From Nitratidesulfovibrio sp. (lineage in GTDB: Bacteria; Desulfobacterota; Desulfovibrionia; Desulfovibrionales; Desulfovibrionaceae): 64,000 bases of DNA. Shown one piece after another: positions 1-8,156 of the stretch. Location: positions 551,583-615,582 of the forward strand of contig NZ_JBDXXH010000001.1 in NCBI RefSeq assembly GCF_040373385.1, written 5' to 3'. Under the pieces are notes generated by a model, which was not told where the DNA came from, did no database searches, and was given only the letters and a program-made list of their open reading frames with translations. The translations under genes and the position numbers were made by a program. Position 1 is the first letter of the stretch. Each line of letters starts with the position of its first letter.

Positions 1-38
1 GAGCAGGCGGGACGGAAGAGGCCGGGGAACTCCGGGGG

Positions 39-389
39 CTATTCGTGCCCGCCGTACTCCCGCGCATGCCAGGCGCGCAGTCCGCGCGGCTTGTCGCGCA
101 GGTAGCCGGTCACCAGGTAGTCCAGCAGGTTGCGTGCCGCCCGGTCGGACAGCAGCAGCAGGGGGGTGTCCACCCCTTGCGCCTCGAGCAGCAGCAGGCT
201 GGCGTCCTGGGTGCAGCAAAAGCGCTGACCGGGGCCGCGCGTGCGCAGGGCAAGACACAGGTCGCACAGGTCCTGCTCGCTCAGGGGCGAGAGGGCGGCA
301 AGCCAGGACATGGCATCGGTGGTGGCGTTGGTGTAATCGAACATGACGTATTTCTGGGTGTATTGCGCGGCATGGGCCGCGTCAAGCAT
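39..389 (-). CDS. hypothetical protein
   Basis: This reading frame encodes up to 116 residues that I do not recognise. The sequence is soluble-looking, with leucine-rich helical stretches and three cysteines (two in a CDLC arrangement, one doubled CC), and no signal peptide or membrane segment. The start is uncertain: neither the first ATG (position 389) nor the internal ATG at 344, which gives a natural-looking N-terminus MFDYTN, has a clear Shine-Dalgarno. It points away from the small plus-strand frame at 516. Composition looks coding rather than random, but no function can be suggested. Confidence 0.5.
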   Translation of the reverse strand: MLDAAHAAQYTQKYVMFDYTNATTDAMSWLAALSPLSEQDLCDLCLALRTRGPGQRFCCTQDASLLLLEAQGVDTPLLLLSDRAARNLLDYLVTGYLRDKPRGLRAWHAREYGGHE

Positions 390-515
390 GTGCGGCCGCG
401 CACCGGCGTGCGCGGGGAAAATATAAATGACCGACGCGGGCCGCCCCTGCTAGACCTGTACGGGCGTCGGCGCCAGCCGCGCACGGCGCCAAGTTCGTAC
501 AATGGGGTTCGCAAC

Positions 516-788
516 GTGAAGCATGACATCGACGGCCTACTGGGTAACGTGGGCAAGGAACTGACGGGTCTTTCCGTATCGCTGGACGGGCTGGAACGCA
601 CGCCGGAGGGCGCGTACATCGTGCCGGCATCGGTGCTGCTGTCCATGGTTCATGCCGTGCAGCAGATACTATCCCTGTGGAGGAAAGCCCACTCGACGTT
701 CAGCATAGCCATGGCGTCGAGCGTCCTGTGCCGCGAAGAGGCGTTGAACACGTTGTTCGACGCCGCTGAGGATGGCACGGAACATTGA
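516..788 (+). CDS. small hypothetical protein
   Basis: This 90-residue frame starting at a GTG (516) reads like a real small protein: an acidic, amphipathic N-terminus, a mixed hydrophobic middle and an acidic tail. The same frame is open back to position 45, but the upstream part is arginine/glycine/glutamine-rich and looks like the shadow of the opposite-strand gene. No good ribosome binding site is visible, so the start is provisional. A perfect 17-bp hairpin lies about 90 bases downstream and could end its transcript. No family is recognised. Confidence 0.4.
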   Translation: MKHDIDGLLGNVGKELTGLSVSLDGLERTPEGAYIVPASVLLSMVHAVQQILSLWRKAHSTFSIAMASSVLCREEALNTLFDAAEDGTEH

Positions 789-876
789 TTCCGACCGTCC
801 TTCCCACCAGCAACCACGCTTCGCAGTACGAAGCCCGCAACCGGCGCGCCTGAACTGGCCAGGCGTGCCATCAAAG

Positions 877-914
877 CCGGAAAGGGCGGGAGCACAAGCT
901 CCCGCCCTTTCCGG
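877..914 (+). terminator. perfect 17-bp hairpin
   Basis: Arms 877-893 and 898-914 are perfectly complementary with an ACAA loop. The stem is very GC-rich and no long T-run follows. It sits between the plus-strand small gene and the minus-strand dsrC, and shares its stem core (AAGGGCGGGAGC) with the dsrC hairpin at 947-974. Confidence 0.5.
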
Positions 915-946
915 CGTGGCGTAACGGCGTTTCGGCAGGAAACGAG

Positions 947-974
947 AAGGGCGGAAGCTTGCGCTCCCGCCCTT
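947..974 (-). terminator. dsrC terminator hairpin
   Basis: A 12-bp stem with a 4-base loop begins about 24 bases after the dsrC stop codon. The only mispair on the plus strand is a G-U pair in the minus-strand RNA, so the structure is best in the dsrC transcript. Confidence 0.55.
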
Positions 975-997
975 TCATGAACAATGGGTCGTACGGA

Positions 998-1315
998 CTA
1001 CACGCAGCCGGTGGGCTTGGGCAGACCGGCCATCTTGCAGGCGCCCTTGCCGGGGCCGGAGGGGAACAGTTCGTAGATCTCCTTCAGCTTGAAGCCGGTG
1101 TTCTTGGAGAGGATACGAACCATCGGGGCGATGCCGTTCTTCTTGTAGTAGTCCTGCAGGAAGTCGATGATCTTCTGGTGATCGGGGGTGATGTCCGCGA
1201 TACCTTCGGATTCCTTCACGAATTCAACCCACTCGGTGCTCCAGTCATCAAAGCGAAGAAGGAAGCCGTCTTCATCGACTTCGAAGCTCTTGCCCTTGTA
1301 AGTGACTTCAGCCAT
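998..1315 (-). CDS. dsrC: DsrC, sulfur-carrier protein of dissimilatory sulfite reduction
   Basis: The product is 105 residues, the normal DsrC length. It carries the family's C-terminal swinging arm with two conserved cysteines, Cys93 in GKGACKMAG and Cys104 in the last residues PTGCV. In sulfate reducers DsrC is a cytoplasmic co-substrate of the DsrAB sulfite reductase: it carries the sulfur as a trisulfide between the two cysteines, which the membrane DsrMKJOP complex then reduces. The start is fixed by AGGAGG six bases upstream of the ATG. The gene stands alone, which is usual in Desulfovibrio, where dsrAB and dsrMKJOP are elsewhere. Two candidate promoters lie upstream and a hairpin follows. 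Confidence 0.97.
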   Translation of the reverse strand: MAEVTYKGKSFEVDEDGFLLRFDDWSTEWVEFVKESEGIADITPDHQKIIDFLQDYYKKNGIAPMVRILSKNTGFKLKEIYELFPSGPGKGACKMAGLPKPTGCV

Positions 1316-1467
1316 GCGTGTCCTCCTTGGACAGGTTCTTGGCAGTGAAAGGGATGCACGACAAACGCCTGACCTTCGCATCGTGCGGCGATGCGCCGGC
1401 CGATGATAAGCAGCGATCCGCTGCCTCTATCCGAATGATGGTTGCCCGAGGGCAGATTCTGCCCGCT

Positions 1468-1496
1468 GGATAAACCGCAGCCACCCGGCGTGTCAA
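1468..1496 (-). promoter_or_regulatory. candidate dsrC promoter (proximal)
   Basis: Reading leftward, TTGACA (1496-1491) is followed after 17 bases by TTATCC (1473-1468). The -35 is perfect and the -10 weak. It would give a dsrC leader of about 145 bases. Confidence 0.4.
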
Positions 1497-1833
1497 CGAA
1501 GACCTCTTTTCGGTGGCCTTCGCTGGTGAACCCGGGACACATCCCGAAGGATGCAGCCGTGGGGTACCGGATACCGAATCGCGCGGGTTTTTCCGGGTTC
1601 CAGCCATGCGAACGAGGCACAAGATGCCACAATGTCATGAAAAATTCAAGGCGGGCGTGGGTGTTTTTTCGGCAAGCATTACAACCCCCTACGGGTGAGC
1701 GTGTAAACAGTTGCTCACTAGCCGCAGCATGCCCGGAAAAATGGACGCACTGCGGGCCGTATGGGGTGTACTATGGGGAACAGAGAAAGTGATGCATGCA
1801 GCGATGCATTTCCACTCCCTCGGTGACGGGGGC

Positions 1834-1862
1834 ACTGTAGTGTGTTGGTGGAGCTGTGTCAA
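1834..1862 (-). promoter_or_regulatory. candidate leftward sigma-70 promoter (distal)
   Basis: Reading leftward, TTGACA (1862-1857) and TACAGT (1839-1834) are separated by exactly 17 bases. This is the best promoter match upstream of dsrC, yet it would make a leader of more than 500 bases, so it could also drive an unannotated small RNA. Confidence 0.5.
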
Positions 1863-1959
1863 TGCATGTGAAATAATGCACGAGACGTGAAGGCGCACAA
1901 CATGCCGCATGGAGTAGGTTGCCCTGTGAATGCATCAAATGGGCGTTGTCGCTTCGAAT

Positions 1960-1989
1960 TTGTCATCATACTGGAATTATGAATATTAT
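1960..1989 (+). promoter_or_regulatory. candidate hrcA promoter
   Basis: TTGTCA (1960-1965) and TATTAT (1984-1989) are separated by 18 bases; each hexamer matches consensus at five of six positions. It would give hrcA a leader of about 345 bases containing the C/T-rich 9-base repeats. Confidence 0.45.
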
Positions 1990-2340
1990 TGCTGTCGTGG
2001 CGGCGTGGGGCGCAGGCTATTGTGTTTTTATTCACAAGGTGCCGACTGCTTTGGTCCGAATGGTGTGGGGGAACGCGCCTGACGTATCCGGTTTGCCCGT
2101 TCGCCCCTGTCTGTTCTGTCTGGCCTGTCTGCCCTGTCTGCCCTGTCTGGCTGACGTGCCTGATCTGCCCGGTTTGTCGGGTCTGCCCGGCTCGCCTGTT
2201 GACCCGTCCTGTTCACCCGTCCTGCGCACTCGCGTGGGGGTTCCTGCCGGGCATGCCCCCCCAACCTTGACAGCCCCCACCCCCGTTGTTACCCGTTTGT
2301 GCTACTGCAAGAACTGCATCCTCGTGATGCCGGAGCCTTC

Positions 2341-3408
2341 ATGCCCAGCCTCGGACAGCGCGAAACCCAGGTGCTCGCCACCATCATCGAAAGCTACATC
2401 GCCTCGGCCTCGCCCGTGGGGTCTCGCGCCGTGGCCGAGCATTCCGGTCTGCACCTTTCCCCGGCCAGCATGCGCGCCACCATGTCCGACCTGACCGACC
2501 TTGGCTACCTGGAGCAGCCGCACACGTCTGCGGGAAGGGTGCCGACGCCGCGCGCCTTCCGGTTGTACGTGGACAGCCTGTTGCGGCCATTGCCGCTGGG
2601 CAGCGCCGAGCGGGACGCCATCGCTGACGAACTTTCGCGGCAGGAGCTGGAAATTTCCGGCATCCTGCGCCGCGCCGCCAACCTGCTGTCCGGCCATGCC
2701 CGGCAACTGGGCATGGTGGTGGCCCCCAGCGAGGACGAGGCCCGCTGGCGCAGCATCGAATTCGCCCCGGCGGCGGAAGGGCTGGTGCTGGCCGTGCTGA
2801 TGCTGGAAGGTGGCTTGGTGCGCACCCGCACCGTGCGGGTGGATGAACGCTACGGGCAGGACGAACTGGTGCGCTTCGGCAATTATCTCAACGAGCACTT
2901 CCGGGGCCTGTCCCTGTCCGAGGCGCGCGACCGCATCGGCCATGAACTGGCCCGCGCGGGCTCGCGGCTGGAAGAGATGTGCGTGCGCGCCCTGGCCCTG
3001 TCGCGTCGTGCCGTCGAACACATGGGCGACGACCGCGAACTTATCGTCAACGGCACGCTGAACATGCTGGAGCACGCGGAATTCACCGACGTGGGCCGCA
3101 TGCGCGACCTGCTGGCCGCCATAGAGGAACGTTCGCGTCTGCTGGAGCTTCTGGACCGCACCCTGTCCGAACGCGACGTGCGCATCACCTTCTGTCAGGA
3201 CGTGACCGATGGCGCGCCCGACGGGCTGCGCGGATGCAGCGTGATCAGCGCGGCTTACGGCGGCGGCACGCCGCGCGGCGTGGTCAGCGTGGTGGGGCCG
3301 TTGCGCATGGACTACGCCAAGATCGTTCCGGTGGTGCAGTGTGTTTCGCGGGCGCTTACCGAACTGTTCCGCGAACGGTTTGCCGCAGCACCTTCCCGGT
3401 TGCCGTAA
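2341..3408 (+). CDS. hrcA: HrcA, heat-inducible transcription repressor
   Basis: The 355-residue product matches HrcA: an N-terminal winged-helix DNA-binding domain (about residues 1-75, including SPASMRATMSDL and the GYLEQPHTSAGRVPT segment typical of the family), then the dimerisation/GAF-like domain. HrcA represses chaperone operons by binding CIRCE elements and responds to GroEL availability. I chose the ATG at 2341, which gives the family N-terminus (PSLGQRETQVL); an ATG 42 bases upstream would add 14 unrelated residues. grpE follows after 100 bases, as in the usual hrcA-grpE order, but dnaK does not follow. Confidence 0.93.
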   Translation: MPSLGQRETQVLATIIESYIASASPVGSRAVAEHSGLHLSPASMRATMSDLTDLGYLEQPHTSAGRVPTPRAFRLYVDSLLRPLPLGSAERDAIADELSRQELEISGILRRAANLLSGHARQLGMVVAPSEDEARWRSIEFAPAAEGLVLAVLMLEGGLVRTRTVRVDERYGQDELVRFGNYLNEHFRGLSLSEARDRIGHELARAGSRLEEMCVRALALSRRAVEHMGDDRELIVNGTLNMLEHAEFTDVGRMRDLLAAIEERSRLLELLDRTLSERDVRITFCQDVTDGAPDGLRGCSVISAAYGGGTPRGVVSVVGPLRMDYAKIVPVVQCVSRALTELFRERFAAAPSRLP

Positions 3409-3508
3409 TCCCCACCATTCCGGATTGTTACGCGATGCATGCGACCCGCCCCGGCGGGATATTTCAACGACGACGTCACGCTTCAGGATTTCAAGGAGAT
3501 TCAGGAAC

Positions 3509-4099
3509 ATGCCCCCCAGCAATGTGTTCAAGGACAATGTGGAGATCAGCCCCGAGGCCGAGGCCCTGCGTACCGAGGCCAATCAGGCCGCCGGTTCCGG
3601 TGCCGTCGTGGCGATTGACGATGACTGCCTGCGCGAACAGTGCGCGGCCCGGCTGTGTCCGGAATGTCCCGAGCGGGCCGAGGCCGACGAGCAACGCCTG
3701 CGTGCCCTGGCGGAAATGGACAATTTCAAGAAGCGGTTGCAGCGCGAAAAGGACGACCAGGTGCGCTATGCCGCAGAAGTGGTGCTGGCGGACCTGCTGC
3801 CCACCCTGGACAATCTGGACCTGGCCCTGCAATACGGGCGCGGCAACGCGGCCTGCAAGGACATGCTGATCGGCGTGGAAATGACCCAGAAGCTGCTGCT
3901 GGACGCGCTGAAGCGCCACGGCCTTGAGCCCGTTGGCGAGGCGGGCGAAGCGTTCAGCCCGGAAATTCACGAGGCCATCGGTGCCGAAGTGCGCCCCGAC
4001 CTGCCGGAAGACACCGTGTGTGCCCTGATGCAGCGCGGCTACCGGCTGAAGGAACGCCTGCTGCGTCCCGCCAAGGTCACGGTGAGCCGTCCGGAATAG
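3509..4099 (+). CDS. grpE: GrpE, nucleotide exchange factor of DnaK
   Basis: The 196-residue product has the GrpE layout: a variable acidic N-terminus, a long helix (about residues 55-105, with AEMDNFKKRLQREKD and the LLPTLDNLDLAL signature) and the C-terminal beta domain ending in the conserved GYRLKERLLRPAKV motif. GrpE releases ADP from DnaK. The start has AAGGAG ten bases upstream. The N-terminal part carries three cysteines (CLREQCAARLCPEC), unusual for GrpE, arranged almost like a metal or disulfide site. A strong hairpin follows the stop, so dnaK must lie elsewhere. Confidence 0.95.
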   Translation: MPPSNVFKDNVEISPEAEALRTEANQAAGSGAVVAIDDDCLREQCAARLCPECPERAEADEQRLRALAEMDNFKKRLQREKDDQVRYAAEVVLADLLPTLDNLDLALQYGRGNAACKDMLIGVEMTQKLLLDALKRHGLEPVGEAGEAFSPEIHEAIGAEVRPDLPEDTVCALMQRGYRLKERLLRPAKVTVSRPE

Positions 4100-4124
4100 C
4101 GCCAGCGACACATGGCGAACATGC

Positions 4125-4154
4125 GGCGGCACGCCCCCTGCGGGGCGTGCCGCC
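4125..4154 (+). terminator. hrcA-grpE terminator hairpin
   Basis: A perfect 13-bp GC-rich stem (4125-4137 with 4142-4154) and a 4-base loop begin 25 bases after the grpE stop, followed by TTCG. Confidence 0.65.
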
Positions 4155-4332
4155 TTCGCGTTTCAGACCGGAGTGGGGCGGATGCGACCCCGATGCGGCC
4201 CGGATGCAGTTCGGATCAACGCGGCGACATGCCCGGCAACCGGTCGGCGCCCTGCCGGAGACCTACCCGGAGACCGACCATGACGACCGGCATCATTTGC
4301 GCTTCACCCGGCTTCGCAGTATGGGGGGCCGC

Positions 4333-5427
4333 ATGAGTACACACCGTTCCCCCTGCCTTGATGCGGGCGGGCTGCTGCGCGTTGCCGGGGGCGGCGTGCT
4401 GATCAGCTTTTCCGCCGTGTTCGTGAAGCTGGTGCACGTGGGGCCAAGCCAGTCCGCCTTCTACCGCATGTTCTTCGGCGGGTTGGCCCTGCTGTGCGTG
4501 GCCCTGGCCCGGCGCGAACGGCTGCGCGCGCGGCCCGGCGTGTGGGCGGTGATGGTGGGTGCCGCCGTGCTGTTCGCGCTGGACCTGGAATGCTGGCACC
4601 GGGGCATCCTGCTCATCGGGCCGGGGTTGGCCACCATCATCGGGAATTTCCAGGTGTTCTTCATCGCCATTGCCGGGGCGTTGCTGCTGGGTGAAAAACT
4701 GTCCGGACGGCACATGGCGGCCATTCCGCTGGCCCTGGCCGGGCTGTGGCTGCTGTTGGGCGTCAGCCCGGCGGAACTGCTGCCCGCATCGACGGATGGC
4801 GGGCTGGTGGTGGGCGATTCGCTGGCCGGGGTGGGCTACGGCTTTGCCACGGCGCTGTTCTACACCGGGTTCATCCTGCTGCTGCGCCAGTCGCGCGGCA
4901 TGGCGGGCATGCTCGCCCCGGTGGCCAACATGGCCGTCATTTCGCTGGCCTGTGCGGCGGTAAGCGGCGCGGGCATTCTGGCGCGGGGCGACAGCTTTGC
5001 CATCGCCGATGCGGCCAGCGGCGGCTACCTGGTGGCCTACGGCGTGTTGTGCCAGGGCGTGGGCTGGGTGCTGCTGTCCACCGGGTTGCCGCGCCTGCCC
5101 GCCTCGCTGGCGGGGCTGGTGATGCTGGTGCAGCCCGCGCTGTCGTTCATGTGGGACATCCTGCTGTTCAAACGGCCCACCGACGGATGGGGCATGGCCG
5201 GGGCAGGGATTGCCCTGTTCGCCATCTGGCTGGGCCTGTCGGGCGCATCGGGTGCGTCGGGCGGATCTGGCGGTTCGGGCGCGCGGGTATGCCGTCCGGG
5301 CGAGGTGGAGGGGCCTCCTGACGCGGTACCGCCTGATACGGTGGTTTCCGGGGCGACGGCACCGCAAGGGGACACTGGCGGGGCGGAACGCCATGGCGGC
5401 TCGGATCGGAATTCTGGCTCCGCATGA
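4333..5427 (+). CDS. EamA/DMT-superfamily permease
   Basis: The 364-residue protein has about ten hydrophobic segments arranged as two EamA repeats, the drug/metabolite transporter fold. Substrate cannot be read from the sequence. The N-terminal repeat has the family feature of a short first helix followed by FYRMFFGGLALL. Residues after about 305 form a soluble Gly/Ala/Ser-rich tail encoded by imperfect 9-base repeats (about 5241-5285), which is not part of the family fold. The start at 4333 is preceded by a G-run; an in-frame ATG at 4321 is possible. It stands alone after the grpE terminator. Confidence 0.8.
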   Translation: MSTHRSPCLDAGGLLRVAGGGVLISFSAVFVKLVHVGPSQSAFYRMFFGGLALLCVALARRERLRARPGVWAVMVGAAVLFALDLECWHRGILLIGPGLATIIGNFQVFFIAIAGALLLGEKLSGRHMAAIPLALAGLWLLLGVSPAELLPASTDGGLVVGDSLAGVGYGFATALFYTGFILLLRQSRGMAGMLAPVANMAVISLACAAVSGAGILARGDSFAIADAASGGYLVAYGVLCQGVGWVLLSTGLPRLPASLAGLVMLVQPALSFMWDILLFKRPTDGWGMAGAGIALFAIWLGLSGASGASGGSGGSGARVCRPGEVEGPPDAVPPDTVVSGATAPQGDTGGAERHGGSDRNSGSA

Positions 5428-5479
5428 GGATGGGTGACAATCAGGGCGCACCGCGCCGCAACCGGACAGGGTGACGACG

Positions 5480-5665
5480 ATGAAGATATTGGGCCTGATA
5501 TTCGTGGCCGCTGTGGCTGCGGTGCTTGGCTGGCTGCTGCTGCGCGGTCTGCTGGCCGCTGCCGGGTGCGTGCTGCGCCTGTTCCTGGGCCTGCTGCTGC
5601 TGGCCCTGCTGGGGGCCACATGGTCCATGCTGTCCTTCCTGTTTACCGGCGGGGCGGGCTGGTGA
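5480..5665 (+). CDS. small membrane protein
   Basis: A 61-residue frame starting MKILGLIF with two hydrophobic helices (about residues 3-22 and 32-55) joined by a short arginine-containing turn. Such composition is unlikely by chance outside a coding region. The ATG at 5480 is used; a GTG nine bases upstream is possible. No family is recognised. It lies 52 bases after the EamA permease on the same strand and could be cotranscribed. Confidence 0.5.
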   Translation: MKILGLIFVAAVAAVLGWLLLRGLLAAAGCVLRLFLGLLLLALLGATWSMLSFLFTGGAGW

Positions 5666-5959
5666 AGGGTGCGGGTTGCCGCCAGTGAGACGGCGGCAGG
5701 CGGCTGTCGGTGAGACGGTGCGGATTGCGGCATGCGAGATGAGCGGCTGACGCTGCCAGCGAAGACAGTCCAGACATTGCGCAGGCACGGCGCGTGACGG
5801 ATGACCGTTGCGCGTCGTTTTCTTTTGGGGCGGGTGGAGACGCGCGGCAAGATGAAAATGGAGCCGGGTGCCGGGTGCGTGCCGCGTGCCGGGGCGGATG
5901 GGGTCAGATAGGACCGGATAGGACCGGATAGAGTCGGTTCGCCAGGTGGGCTGGGGCAG
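5666..5959. other. intergenic region with short direct repeats
   Basis: No gene is seen. At about 5907-5936 a 10-base unit (GATAGGACCG) is repeated three times, the last copy degenerate. The flanking genes converge here. Confidence 0.5.
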
Positions 5960-7075
5960 CTATTCTTCTGGCGGCAGCCCGGCGATCCAGCCTTCCACGT
6001 CCAGTTGCGCGGCAGTGACGCCGTGCGGCGGGGCCGACCGTTCCGGCAGGCCGTAGCCGGGGCGCAGGGAGGAAAGCGCAGCCAGCACGGCGCAAAGCAG
6101 GGCGTCCAGCAGGTCCGCTTCCGGGTCGTCCAGCATGCGGGCGGCATGGTCCGCGTTCCAGCGGATGGTCAGGCGTGGCATGCGGGCGGGCAGGCCGGTG
6201 CGGGGCACCGGGGCGGCAGCCGCATCAGGTGGCGTTCCGCCAAGCTGTCCGGCCAGCCCCGCAAGGCCCCGGAGCAGGTCCGTGCGGATATTGCGCCGGG
6301 CGGCCCGGTCCGTTGCGTCGCCGCCCTTGTAGGGGGCGCGGCCGATCAGGTGGCGGGCCAGCCAGCCGGGGTAGGTTTCCAGCGCCACGCGGGCGTTGTG
6401 CAACGGGCAGGGCGGCAGGGGCCGCAGGAGGGGCACGTGCACCTCGTGCGCGGCAAGGCGGGGAGCCACGGCGTGGAACATCAGGGCCACGGGCGGGCGC
6501 ACCGTGTTCATGGGGCTGGCGGCCCCGGCGCGGCGGCAGCAGGCGCGGTACAGGTACTTCTGCCCGGCGGGCCGGGCGGCGGACACGCCGCGCAACAGGT
6601 CGCGGAAGGCGGCCCGGTCCATGGCGCCGCACAGCGCGGCATACCCGGCCCAATCACGCGGCCAGTCCAGTTGCTCCACCAGTTCCAGCGGCTGGGCCAG
6701 CGCGGCGTCGATGCCCAGCACCCAGCCCGCGTCGGGCGCAACATGCCCCCCCGTGAATCCCGCATCCAACTGCCCGCCGAACAGCCGGTCCAGGTCGTCC
6801 AGCGTGGGCAGTTCGCGCAGTTCGTGCAGGGTGAGCACGGGCGCTGCGCCCGGCATGTCCGGCATACCGTTATCCGGCGCGGTCCCCTTCCCCGGCGCAA
6901 GGTCGCACACCGCCAGGGTCAGCGGTTTGCGCGGGCCTGGCGTGGCGGTGACGTCCAGCCCCAGTACCCGCACGGGCAGGGTGCGGGCGGGTTGCGGCCC
7001 TGCGACAGGCACCGGGCTGGCGGATGGCGGGGCGTGGCTGCTCGGGGACGGGGTGCGGGTATGGCGGGTATGCAT
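5960..7075 (-). CDS. DUF429-family protein
   Basis: The 371-residue product begins, after a Ser/Pro-rich leader of about 30 residues, with a strand-like segment VRVLGLDVTATPG and later has GIDAALAQPLEL, FRDLLRG and ETYPGWLARHLIGRAPYKGG, which resemble DUF429 proteins (predicted RNase H-fold enzymes, function unproven). The ATG at 7075 is chosen; the frame stays open further upstream, where it overlaps mqnA in another frame. It lies 53 bases downstream of mqnA on the same strand, with a hairpin between. Family assignment is moderately sure, function unknown. Confidence 0.65.
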   Translation of the reverse strand: MHTRHTRTPSPSSHAPPSASPVPVAGPQPARTLPVRVLGLDVTATPGPRKPLTLAVCDLAPGKGTAPDNGMPDMPGAAPVLTLHELRELPTLDDLDRLFGGQLDAGFTGGHVAPDAGWVLGIDAALAQPLELVEQLDWPRDWAGYAALCGAMDRAAFRDLLRGVSAARPAGQKYLYRACCRRAGAASPMNTVRPPVALMFHAVAPRLAAHEVHVPLLRPLPPCPLHNARVALETYPGWLARHLIGRAPYKGGDATDRAARRNIRTDLLRGLAGLAGQLGGTPPDAAAAPVPRTGLPARMPRLTIRWNADHAARMLDDPEADLLDALLCAVLAALSSLRPGYGLPERSAPPHGVTAAQLDVEGWIAGLPPEE

Positions 7076-7094
7076 GGTTGGTCGCAAACGCAAG

Positions 7095-7123
7095 GCGGCC
7101 CCGCGCCTGGTTCGCGGGGCCGC
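7095..7123 (-). terminator. hairpin after mqnA
   Basis: A perfect 11-bp stem (7095-7105 with 7113-7123) begins six bases after the mqnA stop. There is no T-run, so it may act as an RNA 3'-end stabiliser or a weak terminator. Confidence 0.45.
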
Positions 7124-7128
7124 TGGCG

Positions 7129-7992
7129 CTACATGCTGAAGAATTCCAGTTCCGGCGCGGCGGGTATTTCGCCCGCCTCGGCCAGCCGGTGGTAGAACAG
7201 GCGCAGCCCTTCCATTTCCGGAAAGCCCATGTGGAAGACCAGCCCCTGATAATACTGGCGCAGCTCTTCGCGCGTCAGGGGGCAGCCCTGCAAGGTCAGG
7301 TCGAGGATCACGTCCATGTGCAGTTCGCCCCAGTTGCGGGCGCGCTGCAACAGTTCGCACGGGTTATTGACGAAACATCCCGCTGTCGCCGCCGCGCGGC
7401 TGACCACCCACACCCCGAACACGAAGGGCAGGCCGGTCCACTGCCGCCATGCCTCGCCAAGGTCCAGCCGGTACGGAAACTCCGGGTGATTGCGCAGACG
7501 CAGGGCCTCGTCGCCGATGGCCAGGAACGCCTCCGGCGGGTTGCCCGACGCGATGCGTCCGGTGGCCGAACCCACCTCATACCGCACCGGAAACTTGTAG
7601 TAGTCGCGGAACAGCAGGCGCAGCAGCGCGGCAGAGGTGTGCGTCTCGGCGCTGACCAGCACCGGCTGGTCGGCCAGGTCTTCCACCGGGCGGCGGGACA
7701 GCAGCAGCACGCTCTGCACCGGCCCCCGGCTGCCGATGGCAAGGTCCGGCACCAGCAGGTAGTTCTGCGGCCTGTGCGCGTATTCCACCGACGAATTGGC
7801 CGACACGTGCAGGTCGCCGCGCGCCATCATGTTGTTCAGCACCGCAGGCGGCCCGGCCACCAATTCGTACTCGTGCGGGATGATGCCCGACTCCAGCGGG
7901 TGGTAGATGGGCAGCACGTTCAGGTACCCGATGCGGCCCAGGCGCAGCGGGCGCGCGCATGACGACGGTGTGGTGGTGAGGGGGTTGCTCAT
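7129..7992 (-). CDS. mqnA: MqnA, chorismate dehydratase (futalosine pathway)
   Basis: The 287-residue product matches MqnA: the N-terminal GRIGYLNVLPIYHPLE motif, then SANSSVEYA, a periplasmic-binding-protein-like fold, and FVFGVWVVSR near the C-terminal third. MqnA dehydrates chorismate to 3-[(1-carboxyvinyl)oxy]benzoate, the first step of menaquinone synthesis by the futalosine route. The ATG at 7992 gives the expected start a few residues before the first strand; no strong ribosome binding site is seen. It lies 164 bases downstream of mqnC on the same strand, so the two may share a transcript. Confidence 0.93.
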   Translation of the reverse strand: MSNPLTTTPSSCARPLRLGRIGYLNVLPIYHPLESGIIPHEYELVAGPPAVLNNMMARGDLHVSANSSVEYAHRPQNYLLVPDLAIGSRGPVQSVLLLSRRPVEDLADQPVLVSAETHTSAALLRLLFRDYYKFPVRYEVGSATGRIASGNPPEAFLAIGDEALRLRNHPEFPYRLDLGEAWRQWTGLPFVFGVWVVSRAAATAGCFVNNPCELLQRARNWGELHMDVILDLTLQGCPLTREELRQYYQGLVFHMGFPEMEGLRLFYHRLAEAGEIPAAPELEFFSM

Positions 7993-8049
7993 TGGTGTGT
8001 ATTGCGTTTGTATCCCCTGCCGGTCCGGCTGTTTTTGTGCCTCCGGCGG

Positions 8050-8070
8050 GCAGGGGGCTTTGCCCCCTGC
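8050..8070 (-). terminator. hairpin between mqnC and mqnA
   Basis: A 9-bp stem (8050-8058 with 8062-8070) and a TTT loop in a G/C-run context. It may end the mqnE-mqnC transcript. Confidence 0.35.
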
Positions 8071-8156
8071 ACCCCCGAATGGGGGGAGCAAGGGATGTTG
8101 GACGTGTAACGGGTGATGTTAGCTGTCAGCCTTCCCCCGATTCTCTTAATATGTCT

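Larger units (their letters stand above)
1316..2340. other. long dsrC-hrcA intergenic region
   Basis: About 1 kb separates the divergent dsrC and hrcA. It contains no convincing gene. It holds three promoter-like sites (two leftward, one rightward, listed separately), an AT-rich stretch around 1860-2000 with several ATGCAT hexamers, and a C/T-rich run of imperfect 9-base repeats (unit TGTCTGCCC) at about 2100-2150 followed by more degenerate copies to about 2225. I looked for a CIRCE element (GCACTC-N9-GAGTGC) and did not see one. Confidence 0.6.

Noticed and set aside
45..515. N-terminal extension of the small plus-strand gene back to position 45
   Set aside because: The extension overlaps the opposite-strand gene and is Arg/Gly/Gln-rich, typical of antisense reading in high-GC DNA.
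2100..2225. Repeat array resembling a CRISPR
   Set aside because: Units are 9 bases, contiguous and degenerate, without spacers or cas genes.
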